From NCBI GenBank assembly GCA_003644175.1, contig QNBS01000107.1, positions 1 to 7,645 on the forward strand: a stretch of DNA of 7,645 bases, read 5' to 3'. The stretch is from Planctomycetota bacterium (lineage in GTDB: Bacteria; Planctomycetota; Phycisphaerae; Sedimentisphaerales; Anaerohalosphaeraceae). The notes beneath the pieces were generated by a model. The model was not told the origin of the DNA and did not search any database. It worked only from the letters and a program-made list of their open reading frames with translations. How positions within the stretch are numbered: position 1 is the stretch's first letter; each line of letters begins with the position of its first letter. The translations under genes were made by a program, and so were the position numbers. Positions 1 through 6,420 of this stretch are shown one piece after another.

Positions 1-1
1 G

Positions 2-556
2 GTTGACCGCATCCTGATCGGCGGCGCAATGGCGTACACATTCTTCAAGTCGCAGGGCAGGGTGGTGGGCAAGAGCCTCTGTGAGGATGATTTTCTGGAC
101 AAGGCCGCCGAACTGCTGGACCAGGCCGCGGAGATCGGTTGCCAGATTGTCCTGCCTGTTGATACGGTCATTGCAAAAGAGTTCAAGGCCAACGCCGAGA
201 ACAAGATAGCGACCGGCGATATTGACGAAGATTGGCAAGGGGTGGACATCGGGCCCGAATCGAGCAGGCTTTTTGCAGAGAATCTCGCCGACGCAAAGAC
301 CATAGTCTGGAACGGTCCTATGGGCGTGTTTGAACTCGAACCGTTTGACAAAGGAACCAGGGCCGTCGCCCAGGCGGTTGCCGATGCGACGAGCAGGGGC
401 GCCCGCAGCGTTATCGGCGGCGGCGACAGCGCAAGTGCGATTGTGAACATGGGTCTGGAAGACAAGGTGAGCCACATCTCCACCGGCGGAGGCGCCAGCC
501 TGGAATTTCTCGAAGGCAAGCAGTTCAAATGCCTTGCAATCCTCGACGAAAAATAG
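2..556 (+). CDS. pgk: Phosphoglycerate kinase, C-terminal part (5' end outside window)
   Basis: Reversibly transfers phosphate between 1,3-bisphosphoglycerate and ADP in glycolysis/gluconeogenesis, in the cytoplasm. The frame is open from base 2 and reads VDRILIGGAMAYTFFKSQG, so the ATG at 29 is an internal Met of the conserved GGxMAxTF segment and not the start. Visible in order: this nucleotide-domain entry motif, a DIGPES segment, VWNGPMGVFE, the glycine-rich GGGDSASAI nucleotide-binding loop (GGGDT/S in the family) and the closing HISTGGGASLEFLEGK. About 184 residues are present, roughly the C-terminal 45% of a normal ~390-400 residue enzyme, ending at TAG 554-556. The rpe gene follows after 24 bases with no terminator, so the two are probably co-transcribed. 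Identification is secure. Confidence 0.97.
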   Translation, partial: VDRILIGGAMAYTFFKSQGRVVGKSLCEDDFLDKAAELLDQAAEIGCQIVLPVDTVIAKEFKANAENKIATGDIDEDWQGVDIGPESSRLFAENLADAKTIVWNGPMGVFELEPFDKGTRAVAQAVADATSRGARSVIGGGDSASAIVNMGLEDKVSHISTGGGASLEFLEGKQFKCLAILDEK

Positions 557-580
557 AAGCACAAAACTCTTTGATTGATT

Positions 581-1255
581 ATGTCTGATTTGCGTTTACC
601 AAAAGCGGGAACAATTGAGATTTCGCCATCGATCCTGAGCGCGGATTTTGCAAATCTGTGCGCCGAGATTGCCGAGACCGAATCGGCCGGCGTGAAGATA
701 GTCCATCTCGATGTGATGGACGGTCATTTTGTCCCGAACATTACGATTGGACCTGTCGTTGTGGCCAAACTTCGCAAGTGCAGCAGGGCGGTGTTTGACA
801 CGCACCTGATGATCAGCGATCCGAAAAAATACGCCGAAGATTTTGTAAAGGCCGGTTCCGATCACATCACGTTTCATATCGAAGCAGTCGATGAGCCGGA
901 GCGTCTGGTGGAGTATCTGCACCAGTTGGGCGTTACGGCGGGGGTTAGTCTGAACCCGGAAACGCCGGTCGAGGCGATAGCCGATGTCGCGCCGCTGTGC
1001 GATATGGTGCTGGTGATGACGGTTCATCCGGGCTTTGGCGGGCAGAAGTATATCGATTCGGCCGCCCAAAAATGCAGGCGCATCCGCGAGATTGTCGGGT
1101 GCGATGTACGGGTTGAAATAGACGGGGGGATCAATACTGAAACGATCAAAAGTGCGGTTTCTTACGGTGCGGACACGATTGTAGCGGGCCATGCGATTTT
1201 CTCGGCGGCTGACCGGGCGGGCGCCATTAACGCCCTGCGGGTTGCGGCGGGGTAA
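581..1255 (+). CDS. rpe: Ribulose-phosphate 3-epimerase
   Basis: Interconverts ribulose 5-phosphate and xylulose 5-phosphate in the pentose phosphate pathway (or Calvin cycle, if present). 224 residues from ATG 581, the usual size for this TIM-barrel family. Seen: SPSILSADFANL (15-26), HLDVMDGHFVPNITIGP (42-58), DTHLMI (73-78), VMTVHPGFGGQ, EIDGGI around D181 and GADTIVAGHAIF. By family comparison H42, D44, H75 and D181 are the metal ligands, with D44 and D181 as the acid/base pair; all are present. I chose ATG 581 over an in-frame TTG at 575, which adds only two residues. There is no clear Shine-Dalgarno before either, and translation may be coupled to pgk upstream. Stop TAA at 1253-1255, with no obvious terminator after it. 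Confidence 0.97.
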   Translation: MSDLRLPKAGTIEISPSILSADFANLCAEIAETESAGVKIVHLDVMDGHFVPNITIGPVVVAKLRKCSRAVFDTHLMISDPKKYAEDFVKAGSDHITFHIEAVDEPERLVEYLHQLGVTAGVSLNPETPVEAIADVAPLCDMVLVMTVHPGFGGQKYIDSAAQKCRRIREIVGCDVRVEIDGGINTETIKSAVSYGADTIVAGHAIFSAADRAGAINALRVAAG

Positions 1256-1284
1256 TAATGCTGGTTCTTGCGGGGGATAATTTG

Positions 1285-1290
1285 TATAAT
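1285..1290 (+). promoter_or_regulatory. Candidate -10 box upstream of accD
   Basis: Perfect TATAAT in the otherwise GC-rich rpe-accD gap, with no good -35 hexamer at 16-18 bases (TGGTTC at 1262-1267 is poor). A start near 1296-1298 would give accD a leader of about 250 bases that begins in a small hairpin and then crosses the inverted-repeat element. The assignment rests on the -10 match and position only. Confidence 0.45.
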
Positions 1291-1295
1291 ACCGA

Positions 1296-1319
1296 CAGGC
1301 GGCGATTCTGCCATGCCTG
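1296..1319 (+). other. Small hairpin at predicted accD transcript 5' end
   Basis: CAGGC (1296-1300) pairs with GCCTG (1315-1319), and inside it GGC (1301-1303) pairs with GCC (1310-1312), with a two-base AT bulge and a six-base loop. An A-run follows rather than a T-run, so it is not a + strand terminator. If the TATAAT at 1285 is used, this would be the first structure of the mRNA and could protect its 5' end. The pairing is visible; the function is inferred. Confidence 0.35.
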
Positions 1320-1326
1320 CAAAAAA

Positions 1327-1522
1327 GTAACATTTTAACCAAGTGTGTAAGAAACAGGAAACCGCCCGTTCGGCTACGCTCAGGGCAGGCTCTGCGGCGG
1401 AAGCTATCTTATACTGGATTCCCGCTTTCGCGGGAATGACAAGCGAGATTCCCGCTCCCTGCTTCGCGGGGACAAGCTTGGCGGGAATGACAAGCGAATC
1501 TCACACTTGGTTGAAGTGTTAC
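1327..1522. mobile_element. MITE-like element with 21-base terminal inverted repeats
   Basis: The ends at 1327-1347 and 1502-1522 are inverted copies matching at 19 of 21 positions. They share the perfect 11-base core AACCAAGTGTG (1337-1347) / CACACTTGGTT (1502-1512) and the outer GTAAC/GTTAC. Both mismatches become G-U pairs in + strand RNA. The interior carries a GC-rich segment (CCGCC 1362-1366 with GGCGG 1396-1400) and two copies of the ATTCCCGC/GCGGGAAT palindrome. There is no transposase, as expected for a non-autonomous element. Short A-runs lie outside both ends (1321-1326 and 1526-1530), but a clean target duplication is not evident. It could instead be a structured accD leader. That inverted ends enclose dispersed-type repeats favours a mobile or composite repeat unit. 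Confidence 0.5.
1418..1497. repeat. Two ATTCCCGC...GCGGGAATGACAAGCGA palindromic repeat units
   Basis: Unit 1 is an 8-bp hairpin, ATTCCCGC (1418-1425), loop TTTC, GCGGGAAT (1430-1437). Unit 2 has the same arms at 1448-1455 and 1481-1488 around a 25-base insert that folds again (TCCCTGC/GCGGGGA with one G-T pair) and contains the palindrome CAAGCTTG (1473-1480). The 17-base string GCGGGAATGACAAGCGA recurs exactly at 1430-1446 and 1481-1497, a period of 51. This resembles the widespread intergenic palindromic repeat often mistranslated as WIPAFAGMT. It lies wholly inside the 1327-1522 element. Confidence 0.75.
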
Positions 1523-1549
1523 CGGAAAAAGCGTTTATTGAGATTTTCT

Positions 1550-2395
1550 ATGGAATCGAAATCCAAGTCATCCTGGGATGGGTATTCGCTGAAGCCCCGG
1601 CGGGAAATGCCGGAGGGTCTATGGTTGGGCTGTCCCGCCTGTGAGGGCATGCTGTTCAAGAAGACGGTCGAGGAGAATATCCACGTTTGCCCGGAATGCG
1701 GGCATCATTTCCGGATTGACGGACCGACGCGGATTCAGCAGCTTGTCGACGCCGGCTCGTTCGAGGAGATGGCGGCGGGTCTCATGTCGACGGACCCTCT
1801 GGGTTTTGTGAGCAACGGAGACAAATACTGCGATCGCATCACAGACACCGCCAGGAATCACGGCGCGTGTGAGGCGATTCTGGTGGGCAAGGCTTTTATC
1901 CGAGGCCGCGGCGTTATGTTGGCGGTGATGAATTTCAGCTTTCTGGGCGGGTCGATGGGCATGGTCGTCGGTGAGAAATTCTGTATGGCCGTTGACCGCG
2001 CGATAGAAGAATCGCTGCCGCTTGTGGTGGTCAGCGCTTCCGGCGGCGCGCGGATGCACGAAGGTGTGATATCGTTAGGCCAGATGGCCAAGACCAGCGC
2101 CGCCCTTGCCAAATTCGACGAGGCCGGCGGGCTTCACATAGCGGTGCTGACCGATCCGACCACAGGGGGGGTGTCGGCCAGTTTTGCGATGTTAGGAGAT
2201 GTCATCATCGCCGAACCCGGCGCCCTTATAGGATTTGCAGGCCCGCGAACGATCCGTGAGACGATTAAGATTGAACTTCCCAAAGGTTTCCAGCGGTCGG
2301 AGTTTCTTCTCGATCACGGCTTCATCGATATGATCGTCCATCGCAAGGACCTCCGCAAAGAGATCGTCCGACTCATCGACTACTGCGGCAAATAA
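1550..2395 (+). CDS. accD: Acetyl-CoA carboxylase carboxyltransferase subunit beta
   Basis: Zinc-binding beta subunit that, with AccA, moves the carboxyl group from carboxybiotin-BCCP to acetyl-CoA to make malonyl-CoA, the first step of fatty acid synthesis. 281 residues from ATG 1550, close to the family's usual 280-305. An N-terminal four-Cys zinc ribbon (CPAC 28-31, CPEC 47-50) precedes the crotonase-fold carboxyltransferase domain, with the oxyanion-hole glycines in SASGGARMHEG, then MAKTSAALAKF, LTDPTTGGVSASFAMLGD, LIGFAGPRTI and the tail LPKGFQRSEFLL. The frame is open upstream to 1343, but that extension is translated repeat DNA (it reads YWIPAFAGMTSE), so ATG 1550 is preferred; a weak TGAG lies seven bases before it. 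accA is not in the window, so the gene stands alone here, apparently with its own promoter. Confidence 0.97.
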   Translation: MESKSKSSWDGYSLKPRREMPEGLWLGCPACEGMLFKKTVEENIHVCPECGHHFRIDGPTRIQQLVDAGSFEEMAAGLMSTDPLGFVSNGDKYCDRITDTARNHGACEAILVGKAFIRGRGVMLAVMNFSFLGGSMGMVVGEKFCMAVDRAIEESLPLVVVSASGGARMHEGVISLGQMAKTSAALAKFDEAGGLHIAVLTDPTTGGVSASFAMLGDVIIAEPGALIGFAGPRTIRETIKIELPKGFQRSEFLLDHGFIDMIVHRKDLRKEIVRLIDYCGK

Positions 2396-2444
2396 CAACG
2401 GGACGAGCTGCGCCCTGCATTCTGCGAGTCGCCACGCAATTTTA

Positions 2445-2469
2445 GCGCACCCAACGCAGTTGGATGCGC
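2445..2469. terminator. Hairpin after accD, possible T-less terminator
   Basis: GCGCACCCAAC (2445-2455) and GTTGGATGCGC (2459-2469) form an 11-bp stem with a single C-A mismatch and a GCA loop; AATT pairs further out. No T-run follows on either strand, so it is not a classic intrinsic terminator. It lies 50 bases past the accD stop and 60 bases before the next promoter-like box, where an end-of-transcript structure would be expected. Confidence 0.35.
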
Positions 2470-2529
2470 GGCTGAATTGTGTCGGGACAAATTCTCAAAT
2501 TCTCTCTTTCGCTGGAAGGGCGGTGGGCG

Positions 2530-2535
2530 TATAAT
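2530..2535 (+). promoter_or_regulatory. Candidate -10 box of the hisC-hisB-ispF-cysS cluster
   Basis: Perfect TATAAT 31 bases before the hisC ATG. At 17-base spacing the -35 position reads TTTCGC, a poor match. Transcription would start near 2541-2543, giving hisC a leader of about 25 bases. The box is part of a perfect palindrome (next entry). Confidence 0.5.
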
Positions 2536-2545
2536 CACGGATTAT
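2531..2545. promoter_or_regulatory. Perfect palindrome over -10/start site, operator candidate
   Basis: ATAATC (2531-2536), ACG, GATTAT (2540-2545): a 6+3+6 inverted repeat spanning the -10 box and predicted start point. A dimeric repressor bound here would block polymerase. No regulator gene is nearby, and a short AT-rich palindrome can arise by chance from a TATAAT box, so this is a suggestion only. Confidence 0.25.
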
Positions 2546-2570
2546 GTCCGGATTTTGGATATTTAGATGA
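2544..2570 (+). CDS. Eight-codon leader ORF overlapping hisC start
   Basis: ATG 2544 opens a short frame reading MSGFWIFR and ending at TGA 2568-2570, which overlaps the hisC ATG in an ATGA arrangement. With the predicted start point at 2541-2543 this ATG would sit at or within about three bases of the mRNA end (near-leaderless), and translation could be coupled to hisC, which itself lacks a good Shine-Dalgarno. It has no His codons, so it is not a classical his attenuator peptide. It is too short for coding statistics. Confidence 0.25.
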   Translation: MSGFWIFR

Positions 2571-3619
2571 GTTATTTTAGAGACAATATAGAGGCCCTTG
2601 CCGGTTATGTGCCGGGTTTTCAGCCGACAGGCGCCGATGTGGTGAAGCTCAACACCAATGAGAGTCCGTATGCACCCTCGCCGAAGGTGATCGAGGCGAT
2701 CCGTAATACCGCCGGTGAGAAGCTGCGGCGGTATCCGCAGCCGTTGGGCGATGATTTTCGCAAGGCGGCGGGCGAAGTGTTGGGCTTTTCGCCGGATAAT
2801 ATAATGTGCGCCAACGGCGCCGACGATATGCTGACGATTGCGCTGCGGTCCTTTTGTGATGAGGGGCGGGGCCTGGCGTACCCTGTGCCGACGTATTCGC
2901 TGTATCCGGTGTTAGCCAGGATACAGAATTGTCCGGTTGTGGAAGTGGCTTTTGGCTCGGACTTTGATTTGCCGGATGGGCTTGCAGATGCGGGCGCGGC
3001 GCTTGTGATCGTGTGTAATCCCAACGCGCCGACCGGCACGTTTGTCGAACCGGACAAGCTGGGCGAATTGGCCGCCATGCTAAAGAGGCGGAGCGTTCTG
3101 CTGATCGATGAAGCATATGTTGATTATGCAAAGGCCAACTGCCTTGGGCTTGTGCGGGACCATGATAATGTGATTATCCTGCGTTCGATGAGCAAGGGTT
3201 ATTCGCTGGCTGGTATGCGATTCGGATATGCCGTGGCGTGCGAGTCGCTGATTGCCGGCTTGACGAAGGTCAAGGATTCGTATAATGTCGACGCCGTGGC
3301 GATTGCGGCGGCAACGGCGGCGATCAGGGATGTGGACTATTTCCGGACCAATATTGGAAAGGTCAAGGCGCAAAGAACGGAATTGATCGAGGCCCTGAAG
3401 GATATGAGGTTCGTTGTGGCGGCGAGTGAGACGAATTTTATTTTAGCCGGATGCGCCGAATGCTGCGCCGAAGAAGTTCATGCCAAATTAGCGGATCGCC
3501 GAATATATGTCAGGTACTTCAATCTGCCGGGTCTGGATGACAAACTCCGGATTACCGTCGGGACGAAAGAACAAAATGACAAACTGGTTGCCGCGTTGAG
3601 AGAGATTATGCGGCGGTGA
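2567..3619 (+). CDS. hisC: Histidinol-phosphate aminotransferase
   Basis: PLP-dependent class I/II aminotransferase converting imidazole-acetol phosphate and glutamate to histidinol phosphate, a late step of histidine synthesis. 350 residues, the usual length. Seen: NTNESPYAPSP near residue 28, RRYPQP, GADDMLTIALRSF, YPVPTYSLYP, CNPNAPTG, LLIDEAYVDY with PLP-ring D181 and Y184, ILRSMSKGYSLAGMRFGYA with Schiff-base K210, and the carboxylate-binding Arg R328 in LRITVGT. The start ATG 2567 has no strong ribosome site and overlaps the stop of an eight-codon ORF. hisB follows after 10 bases, which supports a histidine role over related class-I/II aminotransferases such as CobD-type enzymes. The TATAAT at 2530 is the likely promoter for the whole cluster. 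Confidence 0.94.
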   Translation: MSYFRDNIEALAGYVPGFQPTGADVVKLNTNESPYAPSPKVIEAIRNTAGEKLRRYPQPLGDDFRKAAGEVLGFSPDNIMCANGADDMLTIALRSFCDEGRGLAYPVPTYSLYPVLARIQNCPVVEVAFGSDFDLPDGLADAGAALVIVCNPNAPTGTFVEPDKLGELAAMLKRRSVLLIDEAYVDYAKANCLGLVRDHDNVIILRSMSKGYSLAGMRFGYAVACESLIAGLTKVKDSYNVDAVAIAAATAAIRDVDYFRTNIGKVKAQRTELIEALKDMRFVVAASETNFILAGCAECCAEEVHAKLADRRIYVRYFNLPGLDDKLRITVGTKEQNDKLVAALREIMRR

Positions 3620-3629
3620 GGATCGAATC

Positions 3630-4214
3630 ATGGAAGCAAGACAGGCAAAAGTCGAACGAAAGACCAAAGAGACTGATATTGTCGTCGAGATGGCTATAGA
3701 CGGCCAGGGCAGCTACGATATCGATACTGGATCGGGCTTTCTCGATCATATGCTCAGCCACCTGGGCAAGCACAGCCGGATCGATCTCGTGGTCAAGGCC
3801 AAAGGCGACCTGGAGGTGGATGTTCATCACACCGTCGAAGATGTGGGGATTTGCCTGGGCAACTGCCTGGCCGATGCGCTGGGCGGCAAAAAGGGCATTG
3901 CACGATACGGCAACAGTTCGGTGCCGATGGAGGATTCGCTGGCGAATGTGGCGGTGGACCTTTCGGGCAGGGCCTTTTGCTCGTACAACGCGGATTTTCA
4001 TACGGAGAAAATCGGCGATTTCGACGCCGAGTGCATCGAGGAATTCCTGCGCAGTTTCAGCAGCGCGGGCAAACTGAACCTGCACGTCAACGTGCCCTAT
4101 GGGACCAACAGCCACCATATGGCCGAGGCGATATTCAAGGCGCTTGGGCAGGCGCTGGGCCAGGCGGTGAGGATCGTGTCTGAGGATATACCGAGCACCA
4201 AAGGGACGCTGTGA
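3630..4214 (+). CDS. hisB: Imidazoleglycerol-phosphate dehydratase, monofunctional
   Basis: Dehydrates imidazoleglycerol phosphate to imidazole-acetol phosphate, the substrate of the HisC encoded just upstream. It acts as a manganese-dependent 24-mer in the family. 194 residues, which is the size of the dehydratase alone; the N-terminal histidinol-phosphatase domain of enterobacterial HisB is absent. Seen: GFLDHMLSHLGKH (36-48), VHHTVEDVGI with metal-binding H66, H67 and E70, the ARYGNSSVPMEDSLA segment, and NSHHMAEAIFKALG with H162, H163 and E166, the second half of the duplicated metal-binding motif. A GAGGAT Shine-Dalgarno overlaps the hisC stop region just before ATG 3630. Its TGA overlaps the ispF GTG by four bases. 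Confidence 0.96.
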   Translation: MEARQAKVERKTKETDIVVEMAIDGQGSYDIDTGSGFLDHMLSHLGKHSRIDLVVKAKGDLEVDVHHTVEDVGICLGNCLADALGGKKGIARYGNSSVPMEDSLANVAVDLSGRAFCSYNADFHTEKIGDFDAECIEEFLRSFSSAGKLNLHVNVPYGTNSHHMAEAIFKALGQALGQAVRIVSEDIPSTKGTL

Positions 4215-4723
4215 GTATCGAGGCGAATTACGAATATCGAACGGGGATCGGGACGGACATTCACCGGCTTGTCGGCAATCGGCAGCTTATGCTGGGTGGC
4301 GTGGAGATTGCGTATCCGCGGGGTCTGCTCGGCCACAGCGACGGCGATGTGTTGCTGCACGCGGTCATCGACGCGATCCTGGGCGCCATGTCGATGGGCG
4401 ATATAGGGGCGATGTTTCCCGATAGCGACCCGCAATGGAAGGATGCCGACAGCAGCGACCTGCTGTTTGCTGTGAGTCGGCATGCCGCCGACAGGCAGTG
4501 GGAGATCGTGAATCTCGATATGATCGTTCACGCCGAAGAGCCGAGACTTCAGCCGCACAAGCAGCAGATGAAACGGACAATCGCCAGCGTGTTAGGGATT
4601 GATTTCAACAGTGTCAATGTCAAGGCCAAGACCAGCGAAGGCCTCGGCGACATCGGCGCCGCTCAGGCGATATCGGCCACGGCGATTGTGCTTTTGCGAC
4701 GGCGATTAAAGAGAACACTGTAG
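4211..4723 (+). CDS. ispF: 2-C-methyl-D-erythritol 2,4-cyclodiphosphate synthase
   Basis: Cyclises CDP-methylerythritol 2-phosphate to MEcPP with release of CMP in the non-mevalonate isoprenoid pathway; the family forms a trimer with active sites between subunits. 170 residues, about ten more than typical, mostly at the N-terminus. Seen: GIGTDIHRL with zinc ligands D16 and H18, GHSDGDVLLHAVIDAILGA with H50 as third ligand, GDIGAMFPDSDP, and the C-terminal VKAKTSEGLGDIGA, the CDP-binding loop. GTG 4211 overlaps the hisB stop (GTGA), a translational-coupling arrangement, and no other start fits. cysS follows after 20 bases; ispF and cysS are also near one another in Firmicutes. ispD is absent from this cluster. 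Confidence 0.96.
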   Translation: MSIEANYEYRTGIGTDIHRLVGNRQLMLGGVEIAYPRGLLGHSDGDVLLHAVIDAILGAMSMGDIGAMFPDSDPQWKDADSSDLLFAVSRHAADRQWEIVNLDMIVHAEEPRLQPHKQQMKRTIASVLGIDFNSVNVKAKTSEGLGDIGAAQAISATAIVLLRRRLKRTL

Positions 4724-4743
4724 TCTAAGAAAACGGGGTAGCG

Positions 4744-6330
4744 ATGGGTCTGAGACTTCATAACACATTAGGCGGGAAAATCGAAGAGTTTACGCCGTTG
4801 CAAGAGGGGCGTGTGGGCGTGTATGTGTGCGGACCGACGGTGTACGGTCATGCGCATCTGGGTCATGCCAAAAGCTATGTGAGTTTCGATATTCTCGTGC
4901 GGTATCTTAGGTACTCAGGCTTTGCGGTTACGTATGTGCAGAACATCACCGACGTGGGCCATCTAACCGACGATGCCGACGAAGGCGAGGACAAGCTGGC
5001 AATCGCGGCGCGCAAAGAGCACAAGCATCCGATGGCGCTGGCGGAGTACTATACGGCAAGCTATTTTGAGGATATGGACAGGCTGTACTGTGTTCGGCCC
5101 GATATCAGCCCGCGTGCGACGGGGCATATACCCGAGCAGATTGCGTTAGTGAAAATGCTTGTGGAGAAGGGTTTTGCCTATGAGGTCAACGGCTCGGTGT
5201 ATTTTGAGGTGGCCAAATTTCCTGGATACGGCAAGCTGTCGGGTCGAAGCGTCGATGAGATGCAGGCCGGCGCCCGCATGGAGGTGTCGGCGGAGAAGAA
5301 ACACCCCGCGGATTTTGCACTGTGGAAGAAGGCCGAACCCAATCATATCATGCAGTGGCTCAGCCCGTGGGGCTGGGGCTATCCGGGCTGGCATCTGGAA
5401 TGCTCGGTGATGAGCATGAAGTACCTGGGCGAGACGATAGATATCCACGGCGGGGGGATAGAGAACCAGTTTCCGCATCACGAATGCGAGATCGCCCAGT
5501 CCGAGGCGGCAAACGGCGTGCCGTTTGTGCGGTACTGGCTGCACAACAATATGGTCACCGTCAACGGCCGGAAAATGGGCAAGAGCCTGAACAACTTCAT
5601 CAACCTCAAGGAACTCTTCAGCGGCGAGCACGATTTGCTCAGCCGCCCCTACGATCCGTTGGCGGTTCGACAGTTAATCCTCCAGAGCCATTACCGAAGC
5701 CCGATAGATTTCTCCGACGCCGCCCTCGCCGCCGCACAAAGCGGATACGACAAGATTACCGAATGTGTAAAAAAATTACGGAGAAGAATCCCTCAGCATC
5801 AGGGTTCGAAAATAGATCAGAATGTTCAACAAGAGCTTGATGGATATAAACAGAGATTTGAAGAAGCAATGGATAACGATCTGAATACATCTGTTGCTCT
5901 TTCTGTTATTTTTGAAATGGTGAAGTTTACTGGCCCACTTCTTGAGGATCAAGGCACAACCGGAGCAACACTTTCTGAAGTTGAAAGACTGTTTGTGCAG
6001 CTGGGTGGTGATGTTTTGGGCGTGGTTCAAAAGGAATATCCAGAGACTTATTCTGATGAGGGAGAAATCCTTAGTGATTTCCACATATTCGATAGAATAC
6101 GAGATATTGCGCGAAAAAACAAAGCTTATGCTTTAGCAGATGCATTACGAGATTATCTTGCGGCATCAGGTATTATTTATAAAGACACACATGAGGGTGG
6201 ACATTGGGAATTGGAAGAGTGGGGGAAGGGTAGATATGCATTCTTGCAGGAAAAGAATAGGGGTCATAAAGCTGATGAAGCGATGAAAAGAATACTCTTG
6301 GAAATTGAAAGACTATTTGAGCAAAAATGA
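4744..6330 (+). CDS. cysS: Cysteine-tRNA ligase, mosaic base composition
   Basis: Class I aminoacyl-tRNA synthetase charging tRNA-Cys with cysteine. 528 residues, longer than the ~460 of E. coli. Seen: Zn ligand C29 in YVCGPTVY, the HIGH signature as HLGH (38-41), C220 in [22 protein letters not shown] with ligands H245 and E249, and KMSKS as KMGKS (277-281). The C-terminal part keeps the family DALR-type segment ([30 protein letters not shown]), followed by a lysine/glutamate-rich tail of about 45 residues. Start ATG 4744 follows GGGG six bases upstream. The last 570 bases are about 39% GC, against about 58% in the preceding 600 bases, with the change near 5761 (codon 340) at a seven-A run (5769-5775). 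The frame is intact, so the gene is probably functional. Recombination with a low-GC relative is the simplest inference. Confidence 0.96.
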   Translation: MGLRLHNTLGGKIEEFTPLQEGRVGVYVCGPTVYGHAHLGHAKSYVSFDILVRYLRYSGFAVTYVQNITDVGHLTDDADEGEDKLAIAARKEHKHPMALAEYYTASYFEDMDRLYCVRPDISPRATGHIPEQIALVKMLVEKGFAYEVNGSVYFEVAKFPGYGKLSGRSVDEMQAGARMEVSAEKKHPADFALWKKAEPNHIMQWLSPWGWGYPGWHLECSVMSMKYLGETIDIHGGGIENQFPHHECEIAQSEAANGVPFVRYWLHNNMVTVNGRKMGKSLNNFINLKELFSGEHDLLSRPYDPLAVRQLILQSHYRSPIDFSDAALAAAQSGYDKITECVKKLRRRIPQHQGSKIDQNVQQELDGYKQRFEEAMDNDLNTSVALSVIFEMVKFTGPLLEDQGTTGATLSEVERLFVQLGGDVLGVVQKEYPETYSDEGEILSDFHIFDRIRDIARKNKAYALADALRDYLAASGIIYKDTHEGGHWELEEWGKGRYAFLQEKNRGHKADEAMKRILLEIERLFEQK

Positions 6331-6342
6331 TTTTTCAAGAGT

Positions 6343-6405
6343 AGATTTGAGATATGAAATCTGAGATTTCAGATTTGAGATATGAGATTGGGCATTTGAG
6401 ATTTT
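6343..6405. repeat. Degenerate heptanucleotide array, upstream copy (nine units)
   Basis: Read in steps of seven from 6343, the segment is nine units close to AGATTTG: AGATTTG, AGATATG and AGATTTC-like forms, with one AAATCTG unit (6357-6363). AGATTTGAGATATGA occurs exactly twice, at 6343-6357 and 6371-6385 (28 bases apart, four units), and ATTTGAGAT recurs at 6345, 6373 and 6394 (the last step being three units). Inverted units create palindromes, for example TGAAATCT-G-AGATTTCA (6355-6371). It fills the gap between cysS and the ribosome site of the next gene. A sister array lies beyond that gene at 6933-6974. Confidence 0.75.
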
Positions 6406-6408
6406 ATT

Positions 6409-6414
6409 GGAAGG
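6409..6414 (+). promoter_or_regulatory. Ribosome binding site deciding the four-helix-bundle gene start
   Basis: GGAAGG ends directly before an in-frame TTG at 6415 and six bases before GTG 6421. Only GTG 6421 has usable spacing, so it is taken as the start. Confidence 0.65.
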
Positions 6415-6420
6415 TTGGCA

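Noticed and set aside
596..1342. Long minus-strand open frame (248 codons) opposite rpe
   Set aside because: Arg/His-rich composition of an antisense shadow, no family motif, and it lies opposite a clear rpe gene with all catalytic residues.
1619..2112. Minus-strand open frames opposite accD
   Set aside because: Low-complexity shadow composition and no ribosome site; the accD motifs on the + strand explain the coding signal.
2396..2566. Classical his attenuator leader before hisC
   Set aside because: No run of His codons in any short frame and no paired terminator/antiterminator with a T-run.
5146..5631. Minus-strand and alternative-frame open frames within cysS
   Set aside because: High-GC shadow frames; the CysS frame has HLGH, KMGKS and all zinc ligands across this region.
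6323..6335. AAAAAT-G-ATTTTT inverted repeat over the cysS stop as a terminator
   Set aside because: The one-base centre cannot form a loop and there is no GC stem; it is ordinary A/T-rich sequence.
6343..6405. CRISPR array or direct-repeat/spacer structure
   Set aside because: Units are seven bases and contiguous, without unique spacers of 25-40 bases, and there are no cas genes.
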